From Eutrigla gurnardus (lineage: Eukaryota; Chordata; Actinopteri; Perciformes; Triglidae): 64,000 nucleotides of DNA. The stretch covers positions 11,627,137-11,691,136 of the forward strand of contig OY741277.1 of NCBI GenBank assembly GCA_963514095.1, read 5' to 3'. The notes under the pieces were generated by a model. That model made no database searches. It saw nothing but the letters and a program-made list of their open reading frames with translations, and was not told the origin of the DNA. Shown in pieces: positions 1 through 11,049 of this stretch. Within the stretch, counting starts at the first letter, position 1, and every line of letters begins with the position of its first letter. The position numbers and the translations under genes were made by a program.

Positions 1-1544
1 AAAGAATGGATTTCTGATTATAACACATTCTTTTTTTTTAAAATCCATTCTGTCAGAAACATTTCTTGTTCATACCATTATGCCACTCCTTTTAAAAAGT
101 GTTTCAAGATGCTTTCTTTCTCTCTGGATAAGATCTTAAATGCTGCATGAACGTTCTCGGTGTCGCTGTCCGGGGGCAAAGCAGGCCCTCGAGGCTGTGA
201 CACACTTAAGCTTTCAGACTGCCGACCCGCTTTGGTGTTATTCTAGACTAAACACTGCGTAAACCACAGCGGATACAAACATTTTCTCAGCCAGCACAAC
301 AATAGTGTGAGTGTCTGAATGAGAACAACTCAAGAATAATGAAGAAGACAAAAGGAGGCTTGTGTGTTTGTGTCCTCCAGGGATAAAGAAATGCTTACAC
401 CTTTGCCAACTGAGTGATGAATCCTTGTATATTTTATATCATATCAGTAAGTCTATATGTCTATATAGGATACTGATGTTCTTAGACAAATGCAATGGAT
501 CAAGTTTCGTTTTGTTGTAAATCAGGACATAAAGTTTTTATACTATCAATCAAACTAGACATCACCCGTTCATTTTGACACCGTTTTTCATCACTTCCTA
601 GTTCTACTGAAACTGCTGGAGAATTTAAAAAAAAGCTGGGAATAATTAAAAAAAAAAGAGACCACATTAAAGATCAAGTCATTTCAGCAGGAAATAACAT
701 TCATGTCTAGTTATCTCCACCACAAGCTCTAACCACAAAGCCACATTGTTCTTATGTTGTAGTCCAGCTGGTCTTTTAGTGAATACTTAAAATATGTGCT
801 GCCCATCCATCCACTCCGTCATCCCTTCTCCCCCTCCTTTACTGGGCACCAGGACATTTGGAGTGGAATCTGCCCTTGTGGGAGAAACCGATGCAAAGTT
901 CACTGCTTCAAACAGGCGCACAGTTTTATGCAGATTCCCATGATGCAATATCATAATTGGCCGCACGTGTTCTCGAATCGAAAGTTATGCTGAATGACAT
1001 TCATTCCCTATTAGCAGGAATATGGGTGGTGCGTAGTGTTAAGAGTGATGCAATGATGCAGCAGGGTTATCAGAAACAGAAAACCTGTTAAAACCAGAGC
1101 CATAATAGTACTCATTTCTATACTATATACTATAATATACTAAACTGAGCATCTTGGAAGCTAAATGTAGATATGTTTTTTTTGTTTTTTTTCCTATTTG
1201 AGGTAAAAGACACTGAAGATACACTAAGAATCTTACAAACACAGAATAACAATTTCTACTCTGTGAACTTTGCAGCCTTTTTGAAGTCTGGTAGTCGTTG
1301 CTTTTCTTCTTTTTTTTTACACATTTAATTAACAAAAAGTGAGGTTTTGTTCGTATGGATGTATTGTGCACGTATTTCTTGATACGATCAGCTATTTAAT
1401 TTTCATTGGTGCATTATTTATTACATTCATAAAGGAATAGTGACCTCTAAAGGATCCTCTTTAATATGTTCGATTTCATTTGTTTGATCTGTGCAAAAAA
1501 ACTTTAGTTTAAAAACAACCATTTACAAAGGTTGGGTGCCAGAT

Positions 1545-1589
1545 TATTTCTTGGCTGATTGCCTAGCAACTGGTCCCAGCCAAGAAATA
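1545..1589. other. 13-bp inverted repeat around an X-box-like motif
   Basis: The arms TATTTCTTGGCTG (1545-1557) and CAGCCAAGAAATA (1577-1589) are perfect reverse complements separated by 19 nt. The spacer holds ATTGCCTAGCAAC (1558-1570), which resembles the palindromic RFX X-box. The inverted repeat is seen directly. Binding by RFX proteins is inference. Confidence 0.5.
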
Positions 1590-2189
1590 TTAATGCACAT
1601 ACTTGTAGGTGTATTTTATAACTGTGGACAGATCCAGGCAAGTTAAGCTAACCAGCTGCTGATGCTGGGTTCATATTTACTAGTGCAGACATGAGACTGA
1701 TGTCAAATCACCAGAAAACGAATAAATATTTCCTGAAAGGTCCAACTTTTCCTTTAATTTCTCCCCTTACCCATGATCCCCTATTTCAACATGTGAGTAC
1801 ATGTTTTCTTGTGTGGACACTGTATGTCCATGTCCCCAATGTGCAGTAAGCGTGTACAAGTCTACACACATGTGAAACATAAATACATATACACTGAGTC
1901 ATAGTCTCTCGGCCAGTTGACTTCCAGCTTGATGTGGCTGTTACCGACAGAAAGCTCTCCAAACATCAGCTGTTGAGGGTCTGCAGTCCGCCTAAACACA
2001 CTCGCCCACTATGAAGAGCCGTTTATTGGTAATCACGTGTGTGAGAGTGCTTTTTGAACGCGTGTGTGTTTAAGCGAGGGAGGCGGGCAAGTGTGTGTGC
2101 AAGAAGGGCCGTTGTGGGGGTTGCTGTGTCTGAATGGTTTCCCGGGTTCAGCCCTAACACTAGTGGACGTCATGACACCATAATCACCG

Positions 2190-2190
<1 letters not shown>

Positions 2191-2228
<38 letters not shown>

Positions 2229-2244
2229 CACACACACACACACG
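2191..2244. repeat. (CA)n microsatellite
   Basis: About 27 CA units with one G interruption near 2222. Open frames on both strands here are products of the repeat. Confidence 0.97.
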
Positions 2245-3814
2245 CAACCCTCAAAGCTGCGACGTGAACCTGCAAAGAAAAAAAAAACATTCAGAGCTGC
2301 ACTGCAGGCGGAGACCTCACATCTCAGACAGGAGCTCTGGAAAACAGTCAAGTTTTAGAACTGCAGTCTGTAACTCAGGAAAGAATCATTTCTCATGCTG
2401 GGACATAAAAGATATGAACTCCATGTTGAACCGTTGTAGTACATCGACACACAGTGTACTTAACTGTTTTTGGTCTCTTTCCCTCCAGGAGTAGATGCAT
2501 TGTTCTACACTCATATCTTCAATGTGAATCCTGGATAAACGTCCATAAATCTGCTTAGAAAAACAGCGCTCTGTGGCCTAGTGGGGATCCAATGATAGCT
2601 GTTTGCACATCCATAGCTACAAGACGCCACACCTAAATCATCTCCATGGCAACTTTTTACAAAACATGATAGGATCCCTGATGGGGGGTCCTAATTAGAG
2701 TTTGCCTCGGGCAGCAACACATCGAGGACTGCCACTGCAGGACACCATTAAAACTATTGACCAAACTCGTGTCCGCCTCAGCTGCATTTTAACATTAATG
2801 AGGCTGTGTGGAGACTGACCTAGCAGTGTGTAAAAAACCCCACCACAGCCCCCTCATTCATTTGAATGGGACCACTGCGTCTGCACAGTGGGGTTGCTCG
2901 CACAGAAGGCACCTACTGAAAAAAGCAGGCTTATCCAGCAAAACAAAGCGAAAAACAGAGACCAAGATTGAGACAATAAAAGCGAGGATGAGATTATAAC
3001 AAATGCACAGTGAGAGATGCTACGAGAGGCAACCTGCGGTCTAATTTGTCCTGTCTCTTTGGGTGGGCCCGGGGAGGCGCTGAGATTTAAATCAGGGCTG
3101 TTTGACTGGTGTTATACACAGCCACTCTCATAAGCCTCGGCCTCGAGGATGTTTAGATGACCAGCAGCAACTTGCCCAGTTATGCTCTGTGTATTTTATG
3201 GCTTTCTTAACAGCAACCTCTCCTGTAAGAACAATTAACTCCCCTTTTCTCACGGCCTTCGTTTAGGTTATCATCACCAAAATCACAATCATTTAAGTGT
3301 ATCTGAGCATACACCCTCCACTTTTCCCTTCGCTGTAATAGTAGTCATACATTTCAGAATCTTCAATATATTTCAAACTATTATATGATTGTGGCAGTGA
3401 CAATTATATCAAACCATGAATGTTTGTTATAAGAAAACAGGGCAAAACCTTTGCATGATACCAAACAGAATAGAAACTGATCTTGTCCTGTAAGTGATTC
3501 GTCCTTCCATGTTTCTTTTTTTTTTTTTTTTGTACATTTGCAAGTGGCTCGAGAATGAGCTGAATTCGGGGAAAAAGAAGGATTAAGTCAACTGTGCTCC
3601 ACCCAAAGCTGTTTAAAAGGCACATTTAAACAGCAGTGTCTCAGAAACATATTCCCCTCTTGCTCTCCCTTTCACTCACATAGATACAGAGTTCAAACAC
3701 ACACACAGAGGCACTCCCCAGGTGATACCTCCGACTCTGCCTAATGCGCTGTGAGGTAATGCCTCCAGGAAAGGATGTGGAGGTTGGAAAAGGGAGGGAT
3801 GGGGGCGTCTGGGG

Positions 3815-3819
<5 letters not shown>

Positions 3820-3855
<36 letters not shown>

Positions 3856-3857
3856 GG
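3820..3857. repeat. (GA)n microsatellite
   Basis: A purine tract of AG repeats with one interruption (GACAG) near 3847. It explains the Ser/Leu-rich open frames on the minus strand. Confidence 0.93.
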
Positions 3858-5009
3858 GTCCCAAGAGCAAACGTGTCCCGCAGCTGCGTGGCTTGCATGT
3901 GTTGTTGTGTTTGATGCCAGATAACCAGCGATCTCTCAGTCTGTTTCGACTCAGACACTCCCAGTGAACACAGAACACGAAGCCAAACCTCAATACTGAC
4001 CCTTCACCTTCATAATTCAATGTCATCCATGTTTATGGAGCAGAGACGGGCCGTTGTAGCTGCAGGGATGAGCAGCCAACTGACTAACGTATCACCCTCC
4101 CTTCCACCCTGTCCAGTTTCTACTCTGATCCCATACACTGCTCGGACATTAAGGATCCGGACAAAGAAAGGCGGGTTCATTTAGATCCGACAGAAACCTG
4201 ATCTGTGTATCGGCCCTGGTCTGGCTCAGATCTGTAGAGGGAAATGTCAGAACTTGAGTGACAGGGAGCAGTGAAGCGAGTGCTACTGTGCATGCCATCC
4301 ATTTGGGGTGCAGGCTTACGATAGATAGGATAAAGGTACGGTGTGGACAGGAGCAGACAAAACAGTACAGGAAATAGATCAAAATGGAGCACAAGGTAGC
4401 CTAATCCTCACTGATTACATGTGTTCATGTAAATTAGTTTCACCACTAATCACTAATAACCAGGGAAAGCATCGTTGGGGATCTTTGATATCCTCTACAT
4501 TATTTTTTTTAGAAACCTTCTCTTTCAGACTAAATCAACGCTACAATGTTCCCCAGTGTGTGTCCATGAAACCCTCAAACCCAAACATCACTGCACCCCT
4601 TTCTAAAACTCGTGCCGGTGTGTTTACACAGTGAGGTGATGCATTTTGGGGCTGCTGTGACCTCATGGTCTTAAAACAGCTGCTGGTACGATAATGAAGG
4701 CAAACACACACGCACATACATATACACACGTAGTAGAGTTTTCTGGGTGGGGGCAAGGAGGAGGGGGGGCTATCCTCACACTACATTACAGCATCTATGC
4801 AGCATGGGAAAATGTTGTTCTTTATGACGCTGGACTGTTGACGGGACTCAAACAGGCCTCGAGCTGCAGTGAGCATGATGGGATTTCCCCTGCCACCCAG
4901 TCTTATTTTAAAACCTAAAACCTTTCATTCAAAATGCATAAGGTATTGCTAAAACACGAGCAGAGACCCAGCTTCATGACTGCAATGCTGTTAGCTGCTG
5001 TGTGATTCA

Positions 5010-5023
5010 GTTGTCATGGCTAC
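5010..5023. promoter_or_regulatory. RFX X-box-like motif
   Basis: GTTGTCATGGCTAC closely resembles the palindromic X-box GTTGCCATGGCAAC. Motif match only; function is unknown. Confidence 0.3.
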
Positions 5024-5450
5024 CACCATGCCTTTTAGTTTCTTTAATTCTGCTGCTGTATGTGGGGAAAACACATTTGGTGTTAGCAAGTGCAACAACT
5101 TAATTGACCAATTATTTACCTTTATATTATGTTTAGAACCAATAGACAACGTTTATTGATGGGTAAAGCAGTCATTAGGAGGTTAGCAGGTTGCAATGAT
5201 GTTCTGTATTTTACACATGAAAGACCAGATATGTAGGCTATTTGATAGGAAAACTGTCCCTGTGGACCCTATAGAAGTCTATTTAAAGTTTTATATTAGC
5301 TGGTTCTGTAGATTCAGATATCACTGTGCTGGAACGTTGTGTGTAGGAGCTTTCTCTTTCCTCCTTTAGAAACACCATTACAGCATTATCACTTTCTGGC
5401 AACAGTCCTGTCTTTCAGCTCACAGTTTTTGTGAGATGTGTCTCGGAGTG

Positions 5451-5464
5451 GTTGCCATGGCACC
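5451..5464. promoter_or_regulatory. RFX X-box-like motif
   Basis: GTTGCCATGGCACC differs from the full palindromic X-box at one position. It is the best of the X-box-like sites in the 5' flank. Motif match only. Confidence 0.4.
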
Positions 5465-5554
5465 GCATACACACACGCATACACAGATGCACACACATAC
5501 TCACACTGTGCAGCTGTGGCCGAGGATTACCCAAGTGTGATAAATGTGCCGATT

Positions 5555-5568
5555 GCTCCCTCTGGTGG
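5555..5568 (-). promoter_or_regulatory. CTCF-like core motif
   Basis: The minus strand reads CCACCAGAGGGAGC, close to the CTCF core consensus CCASYAGRKGGC. It lies about 2.6 kb upstream of the promoter and points opposite to a second CTCF-like motif at 9928. Occupancy cannot be judged from sequence. Confidence 0.4.
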
Positions 5569-5895
5569 TTTTAAGTGTCCGTTATAGTGAAACTTGTTCA
5601 GCTGAAGAACTCCAGATTCACTAACATGTGCTTTGTTTATCAGATACACACGAAGGATTACGGGATCATCATTTTACAAGCAATATTTTGAGTAATAGTA
5701 CATTTTTCTCAGGTGGATTTGAAAATATTATAATAAATATTTTGTGATCAAGATTATTACTGCAAGACCTGAACCAGATGTTGAATATACACAGATTGCA
5801 GCCGCAAGCTCAATGAAAACTGCAGACCACATGTGTGTAAGTAATATCTTGTTAAATCTGGCCTCAAGTGTTACATAATATTCATCCATAGGCAG

Positions 5896-5896
<1 letters not shown>

Positions 5897-5973
<77 letters not shown>
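5897..5973. repeat. (AAT)n microsatellite
   Basis: About 25 uninterrupted AAT units. The poly-isoleucine open frame on the minus strand is a product of this array. Confidence 0.98.
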
Positions 5974-8109
5974 TTTCCAAGTACAAAGACACTTGAGCAT
6001 GGCCACACTGACACAGATGGCTCGCAGACTAAAGCACAAAATGCTTAAAGTACAGTGGGGAAATATGTGGAACATCTAAAGGTAGAACATCAATTATTCC
6101 TAATGAGACAGATAACAGGGTCAGTCTTGCGTTGCTATAAAACATAAATGCCATACTCTAAGTGACGTTGTTCTTCTTTGTACTGCATATGGTTTCCAGG
6201 TTTGATGTAAAGATTAATATCCTATGCTGGGTCCACATCACAGTATCAGTTGATGACCCAGTTGGCGCACAGAAAGTTTTTCTGATAAAAGAGGCAATTC
6301 TTAAAGTTACTTGGAGAACCAAACTCCTTAATAAGAATGATTATTGCAAAACAAAACTAAATGTCGATAAGCCTTTTTGACAGTAAAATGAATGATGACT
6401 GAATCCCACGCAGCTGCCTTTGTTTCAAGGGCCATGCTAGCTCACTGTCACGATTTATGTTGGAATGAAACGGAGCCTTCTTTATGAGTAAAACCTGCGC
6501 TCTCAGTACTAAACATGGATTTACAGGCCGACAGTCCTGAGAGGAGGACTAATTGGGCAAAAAAATGTAAAACACCTGTGTAGGTTGACTTAGAGTTCAG
6601 GGCCTTTAGAAATAGTTTGCGCCAAATATTTAAGGATGCCGACTTTAGTTGTGTTTCATTTAGTTTTTCATATAAATATTTCATATATTGTAGACTGTAA
6701 ATGTTACTTTGATGGATTCTTTGTTTACAAGATAAAATAATTTAAACCAATGTTGCAGGAATAACGACTTCAACCTTTCCAGTAAAATGTCTTTTGTCTG
6801 TGAGAGTGTTTGATCACTGGGTCTCTTCATCTGATAGGCTTATTCATGTCTGGGTTAACACAGACATCTAGGTAAGCTACTATTTATCATATAATTACCG
6901 TTATCTGACTGTAGATGTTAAGACAGCTTTAATTATTTACTAAAACAACAATATAAAAAGTGGTTGTCATTAGAAGAATATAAGTTCCTTTATTTAGACT
7001 AATCCTTATGTATGTAAAATGAGAACACGTAACATTAGGGAAATCAAAATGCTCTATTCTATTGCAGTACGTGAAAGCTTTATGAATGCTATCATAAAGT
7101 GAAATCTGAATGAATGACGTGTATTCTTTTTACATATCCACAGATCTGTAAATGCAGTATTAAAGCAAAGAAAAAATAAGGGTGTCTGTCGATTTTATGG
7201 CAAAACTTTACAAGAAGCACGGTGGCTAAAAACAATGGAGACTGAGGCTGTGTCCGGTCCACCAAAGCCAGCCTCCTCTGTTTTAATAGACAACTAATGG
7301 AGAAAAATGAATGATGAATCCTAATGAAAAATGGGGGTTTGGGGAGGAGGGCTTATGTGTTTCCAACCATCCATGTCATATAATTTTGACTGTGATTAAT
7401 TAAACAAAATTATTCCAAAGTAAACTGTGTATTCATTGCAGGAGATATCATTTATCACCTCCTGACCTGTCAGACTACTTAATCAATTAATGTCTATGCA
7501 TTAATCCATCTTCAGTCTTTCCATAAAGCGAACACTGGATGTCAACTAGAAGTGGTGATTCATCACAGGCTGACCAAATATATACACTCCCTGCACAGGC
7601 CACATGCTGAACCTACTTTAAATAAAGACAATAATTTAAAAAGAAATGGTCCTTTTCTCAACATAACATTTTAATGACAGTTCAGAAAGGTAAAATAAAT
7701 GGTCATTCACTCTATTTGGGACTTTAGCACCATTTTTAGTGGTTTGAGTTTTCTTTTTTAATGCCAAGCAATATAATAAAATACACATTTCCTCTAAAAT
7801 AGGGATTGTTTTAACTTTCTGTTGGTACAGCTTGTGTTACACATTTGCACATTTTTAACTTCAAAACAGAATCAAAACTTACTAAAATGTACACATTCTG
7901 CAGAAATGTAAGAAAATGTGCTGCATTCACACGGTCTATGTAAATGTCCTCATGATAACAACATGAACTCAAATGCAACATTTCCTGACCCGGTGTTTTG
8001 TAAGAGTCACTATTCTCAGCAGCAGGAATGTGATCTTTCACATTTCCACCCAACCAGTCTTGAAATGGCACAATTTCAAATGTGTTGCCATTCATTTACG
8101 TGCGTTTTC

Positions 8110-8745
8110 CACTACAGAACCGGAATGCGTCACGTGACCAAATCAGCTGATGGAAAAAAAAAAAAAAGAAGCGAAGCCGCGCCGCCCTCGTGTGACGCAC
8201 GCCTCACGCTACGGTACGCCATTTGTGTCTAGCAGGAAAAAGCGCGGACAGTGGAAATAGTCCTATAACAAGAGGTAAGTTCAAATGTGTACTCCCTGCA
8301 TTGCCTAAGCGTTAATTAAGTTGCTTTTACTGAAACGAAAGATGCCTCTCTGATGTTTTCGAGCACTGTTTGGGCTAAATAGAGCACTGTTTCAGAGGTC
8401 GATGTTAGCCTCCTTTTTGGGCCTCTGTGCTGCCGTCGTTTTCCGAGCCGTGGATCCGTCTAGACCCGCCTCTGTCGCGATGTGATTGGTCTACACGGCC
8501 GAAGTAGCAATTTAATTGGACGTGCGGCGTGCAGGTCAAAATACAGTTGAGAAACACTTCGCTAGTTAGCGAGTTAGCCGCGATAGCCGGCAGGACCAAC
8601 AACAACAAACTGATATATGTATACAGGTGTGAGAGACGTTTACGCCGTGAAACGAGTTTTCACGGAGTGTTTTAACAGCTTAGCGCTCGGCGGTTTGGGT
8701 TGTCGTCGCAGGGTTTCAACGTGCAGCGTAAACATGTTCGGCTAA
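8110..8745 (+). promoter_or_regulatory. znf407: CpG-rich znf407 promoter region
   Basis: CpG density rises sharply here against AT-rich flanks: I count about 30 CpG in 8401-8745 by hand. Just upstream of the inferred first exon lie an ETS-type CCGGAA (8120-8125), a perfect palindrome GTCACGTGAC (8129-8138), the E-box palindrome TCAGCTGA (8143-8150), a CRE-like TGACGCA (8193-8199) and a GCCAT motif resembling YY1 (8218-8222). An inverted CCAAT box (GATTGG, 8484-8489) lies in the start of intron 1. No TATA box is evident, which suits a broadly expressed CpG-type promoter. The exact transcription start is not determined. Confidence 0.6.
8222..8274 (+). other. znf407: Non-coding exon 1 of znf407 (3' end defined, 5' end approximate)
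   Basis: The sequence AGAG|GTAAGT gives a strong consensus donor after 8274. It lies in the CpG-rich promoter, and the next good acceptor on the + strand, CTTTCCAG ending at 10128, precedes the first coding exon. I therefore infer a short 5' UTR exon here. The left boundary is only a guess placed after the core promoter motifs. No start codon with a usable frame is needed in it. Confidence 0.5.
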
Positions 8746-8902
8746 CTTAATATTACTCTTATGCTAGCATCAGATGCTCGCCAGTGAAGCAGCTGGTAAT
8801 GTATATAGTTAGCCAGTCCGCAGTGTGTCTAAATCATATTCCAGTTATATGAGTTGTCCCAGAGGCAGACACAGTAACGTTGTTTGTCAATACAATAGTT
8901 TG

Positions 8903-8934
8903 TCAATAGTGTCGGTTTGAACCGACACTATTGA
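8903..8934. other. Perfect 15-bp inverted repeat with 2-nt loop
   Basis: The arms TCAATAGTGTCGGTT (8903-8917) and AACCGACACTATTGA (8920-8934) are exact reverse complements with TG between them. The left arm also overlaps a direct repeat TTTGTCAATA (8883-8892 and 8899-8908). It lies in intron 1, close to the promoter. It could be a small mobile-element remnant or a structural element; neither is demonstrated. Confidence 0.75.
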
Positions 8935-8990
8935 TTTCCTCCCAGATAACGCGTTATTCTCTCTAACGAACGACAAGTGAGACCATTCAA

Positions 8991-8992
<2 letters not shown>

Positions 8993-9053
<61 letters not shown>
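8993..9053. repeat. (CT)n microsatellite in intron 1
   Basis: About 30 uninterrupted CT units, a pure polypyrimidine tract. Confidence 0.98.
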
Positions 9054-9056
<3 letters not shown>

Positions 9057-9326
9057 TTTTAATTTTGGCATTCAATCTATTTAAAATAAACACATTCTGA
9101 CTTTATATAGTGTACCTCTTGTTAATCCTGTCATATTCTGCGAAAAATACACACAGTGGATGGAGAAAGTGAGCTGTAGCTCGTCCTCAAAGTTGGACTT
9201 GATTGAAATAAAGTGATCACTGGTTGACCTTAACAGAACCTCAAAGACCACTTCTTATGGATCCCACTTTACGTTTACAAGCACAAATAGACAGAGGTTT
9301 ATCAGCAGAAACAATGCATGATCTAC

Positions 9327-9328
<2 letters not shown>

Positions 9329-9380
<52 letters not shown>
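9329..9380. repeat. (CA)n microsatellite in intron 1
   Basis: 26 uninterrupted CA units. Confidence 0.98.
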
Positions 9381-9382
<2 letters not shown>

Positions 9383-9927
9383 TAAACACCATATTCATTA
9401 TAGATTTCACCCTAATTATCTCCAATAACAAAGCAGAAATTCAATCATTAAAATAATAATGCTGAAACTTTTGTCCTTTTGTGTAGAACATGGCGTGAAA
9501 CTAGCAGTTACTTTAGCCATCCCCGATATTTAATACTGTGTATTACATGGTGATTGAGAAAGCTCCAAGTAACTAAAACACAAGCATGTTAAGCAGCACT
9601 TTTCAGTTTGCACAAGTGTGGAGAAAATACAAGCAAATAGAGAAAACTAACTTTTTAAGTTGTAGCGTCTTAACCACTGTAAAATACACATTGAGACTGT
9701 GTAAAACACTAGAAATATGGTTATTCATAATTAAATGTTAAGCTGTTTTAACTGGTCTAATTGTGGAAATGATTTGAATCATGTTTACAAGAATTTAGTC
9801 ATGATTTTTCTATCAGTATGTATGGACCATTACTGTAAATTAAGAGGACCTGTTCTTCCCATTGAGTGAGCAGCATCAGCCGGCTCCCATGCTGACATTG
9901 TTTTTATCAAACAATGTCTGTCTGTAA

Positions 9928-9942
9928 CCACTAGATGGCGAC
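9928..9942 (+). promoter_or_regulatory. CTCF-like core motif
   Basis: CCACTAGATGGCGAC is a strong match to the CTCF core. It lies 190 bp upstream of exon 2. With the oppositely oriented motif at 5555 it brackets the CpG promoter. Motif match only. Confidence 0.45.
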
Positions 9943-10146
9943 ATTTACTTGGGTTTAGGGAGATGGTGGTGTTGAAGGGTTGATCACTTTTCAGAAGTTA
10001 ATGTTTAATTACACAATTTGTGGCAAATTAACTTTTTTTTTACTCGTTTCCTGAATGTTCTTCTATTCATTAAATTGTGTTTCAGACAATTGAAGATGCC
10101 AAACATAAGTTCTGCTTTTTCTTTCCAGGAGTTTGATCCAGCATCA

Positions 10147-10176
10147 ATGATCACGATCAACTTCACTGTTATATAA
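10147..10176 (+). CDS. Short upstream ORF in the znf407 5' UTR
   Basis: Within exon 2, upstream of the main start, an ATG at 10147 opens a nine-codon frame (MITINFTVI) that stops with TAA at 10174-10176, 17 nt before the main ATG. It is in a different frame from znf407. Such uORFs can lower translation of the main frame. Whether this one is used is unknown. Confidence 0.35.
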   Translation: MITINFTVI

Positions 10177-10193
10177 TTATAACAGGATATGCT

Positions 10194-10863
10194 ATGGAAA
10201 AAGCATTGCTATCAGAAAAGGAGGCTGTTGAGGACAAAGGTAGTGATAATGACATCAGGGGGGAGGTGAAGACAGGTGATGTGGAAATGGAGGAAACCAA
10301 AAGAGACTCACCCAGTGGGACTGCCATGCCCGATGGAGCAGAAGAGGAACCCGCTGAGAGGCTGCAGCCGGACTCTGTACCTGAAGCTGCGGATAACCTC
10401 TGCGCAGTTTGTGCCTTCTCAGCCAAATGCCCGCGATCACTGAAGATCCACTATGCAAGAAAGCACAGAAAGAAGTCAAAGAATACCAATCGACCTGAAA
10501 AGCCAGCTGAAGAAAGTGAGAATATCTCTGACATGAGTCCAGCTGAAAATCATCAGGAAGTAGACATGGAGACAGAACGTGCTGCTGAAGTCAAACAAAA
10601 CCAGGAGTCTGATCTTGATGAGCTGAGATCAGCAGCCAGTGACAATGGCATTAACACAAATATTTTAACTAAAAAGGAAACATCAGATGAACAGCAGGCA
10701 GATCAAGAGGAGGTGATCCCTACCCAAGAGAGAAGATTAAGCAATCGAACCCCGAAACCTAAGATGATATATTCCTGCAACTACTGTGGACAAGAGTTTA
10801 GAGACAAGTCCCCTCTGGATGTGCATATTCAAAGATACCACACCAAAGACACCCCATACACAT
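10194..10863 (+). CDS. znf407: Zinc finger protein 407, coding exon 2 (residues 1-223 plus split codon)
   Basis: This is the first coding exon of a nuclear C2H2 zinc-finger protein, in a family thought to act in transcription. The exon begins at 10129 after a CTTTCCAG acceptor. The ATG at 10194 has G at -3 and G at +4, and an in-frame TGA at 10134 excludes a longer N-terminus. The product is highly acidic and Lys-rich. It carries two isolated fingers: C70-C73-H86-H91 and C195-C198-H211-H216, both CX2CX12HX4H. The exon ends in phase 1 at ACAT|GTGAGT. Reading through the donor gives a stop at 10914. The second finger is followed by exactly the seven-residue linker seen in the later finger pairs, but its partner finger is missing. 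The orthologue assignment rests mainly on exon 4. Confidence 0.8.
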
Positions 10864-11049
10864 GTGAGTATATGTGCTCTTCTCCAGTTACATTGAAGTT
10901 GAACATGTTATTTTAAACATGTTAAGACATGCTATGTCCACAATTCGTGCATTTATTGTTCAAAGCAATTAAACATATTTTTAACTGAATTGTTCACATT
11001 GATGGTTGAAAGGAGATTTGAAAAGTGCCTCTCTTGAAATGTCTTTTAG
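10864..11049 (+). other. znf407: Intron 2 (186 bp)
   Basis: A short teleost-sized intron with donor GTGAGT and acceptor TGTCTTTTAG. It joins phase 1 to phase 1, and the split codon becomes TTT (Phe224). From memory, mammalian ZNF407 encodes this region in one very large exon, so this intron may be lineage-specific. It interrupts the frame at the codon where the partner finger's first cysteine would be. Confidence 0.7.

Larger units (their letters stand above)
1..8100. other. 5' flanking region, no gene found
   Basis: I see no exon chain, RNA gene or recognisable protein in these 8.1 kb. Open frames here are short and mostly come from microsatellites. The DNA is AT-rich and mostly unique. It contains a (CA)n tract near 2191, a (GA)n tract near 3820, an (AAT)n array near 5897, RFX X-box-like motifs near 1558, 5010 and 5451, and a CTCF-like motif near 5555. 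It lies directly upstream of the znf407 promoter and may be the intergenic spacer to the next gene. Confidence 0.6.
8275..10128 (+). other. znf407: Intron 1 (5' UTR intron) of znf407
   Basis: The intron runs from GTAAGT at 8275 to a pyrimidine-rich TTTTTCTTTCCAG ending at 10128. It carries the distal half of the CpG-rich promoter, a perfect hairpin at 8903-8934, a (CT)n tract, a (CA)n tract and a CTCF-like motif at 9928. I see no coding sequence in it. Confidence 0.55.

Noticed and set aside
10864..10916. Exon 2 read-through (EYMCSSPV...) as a real end of a short protein
   Set aside because: The GTGAGT donor and the in-phase downstream acceptor give a far better gene model; the extension has no finger completion.
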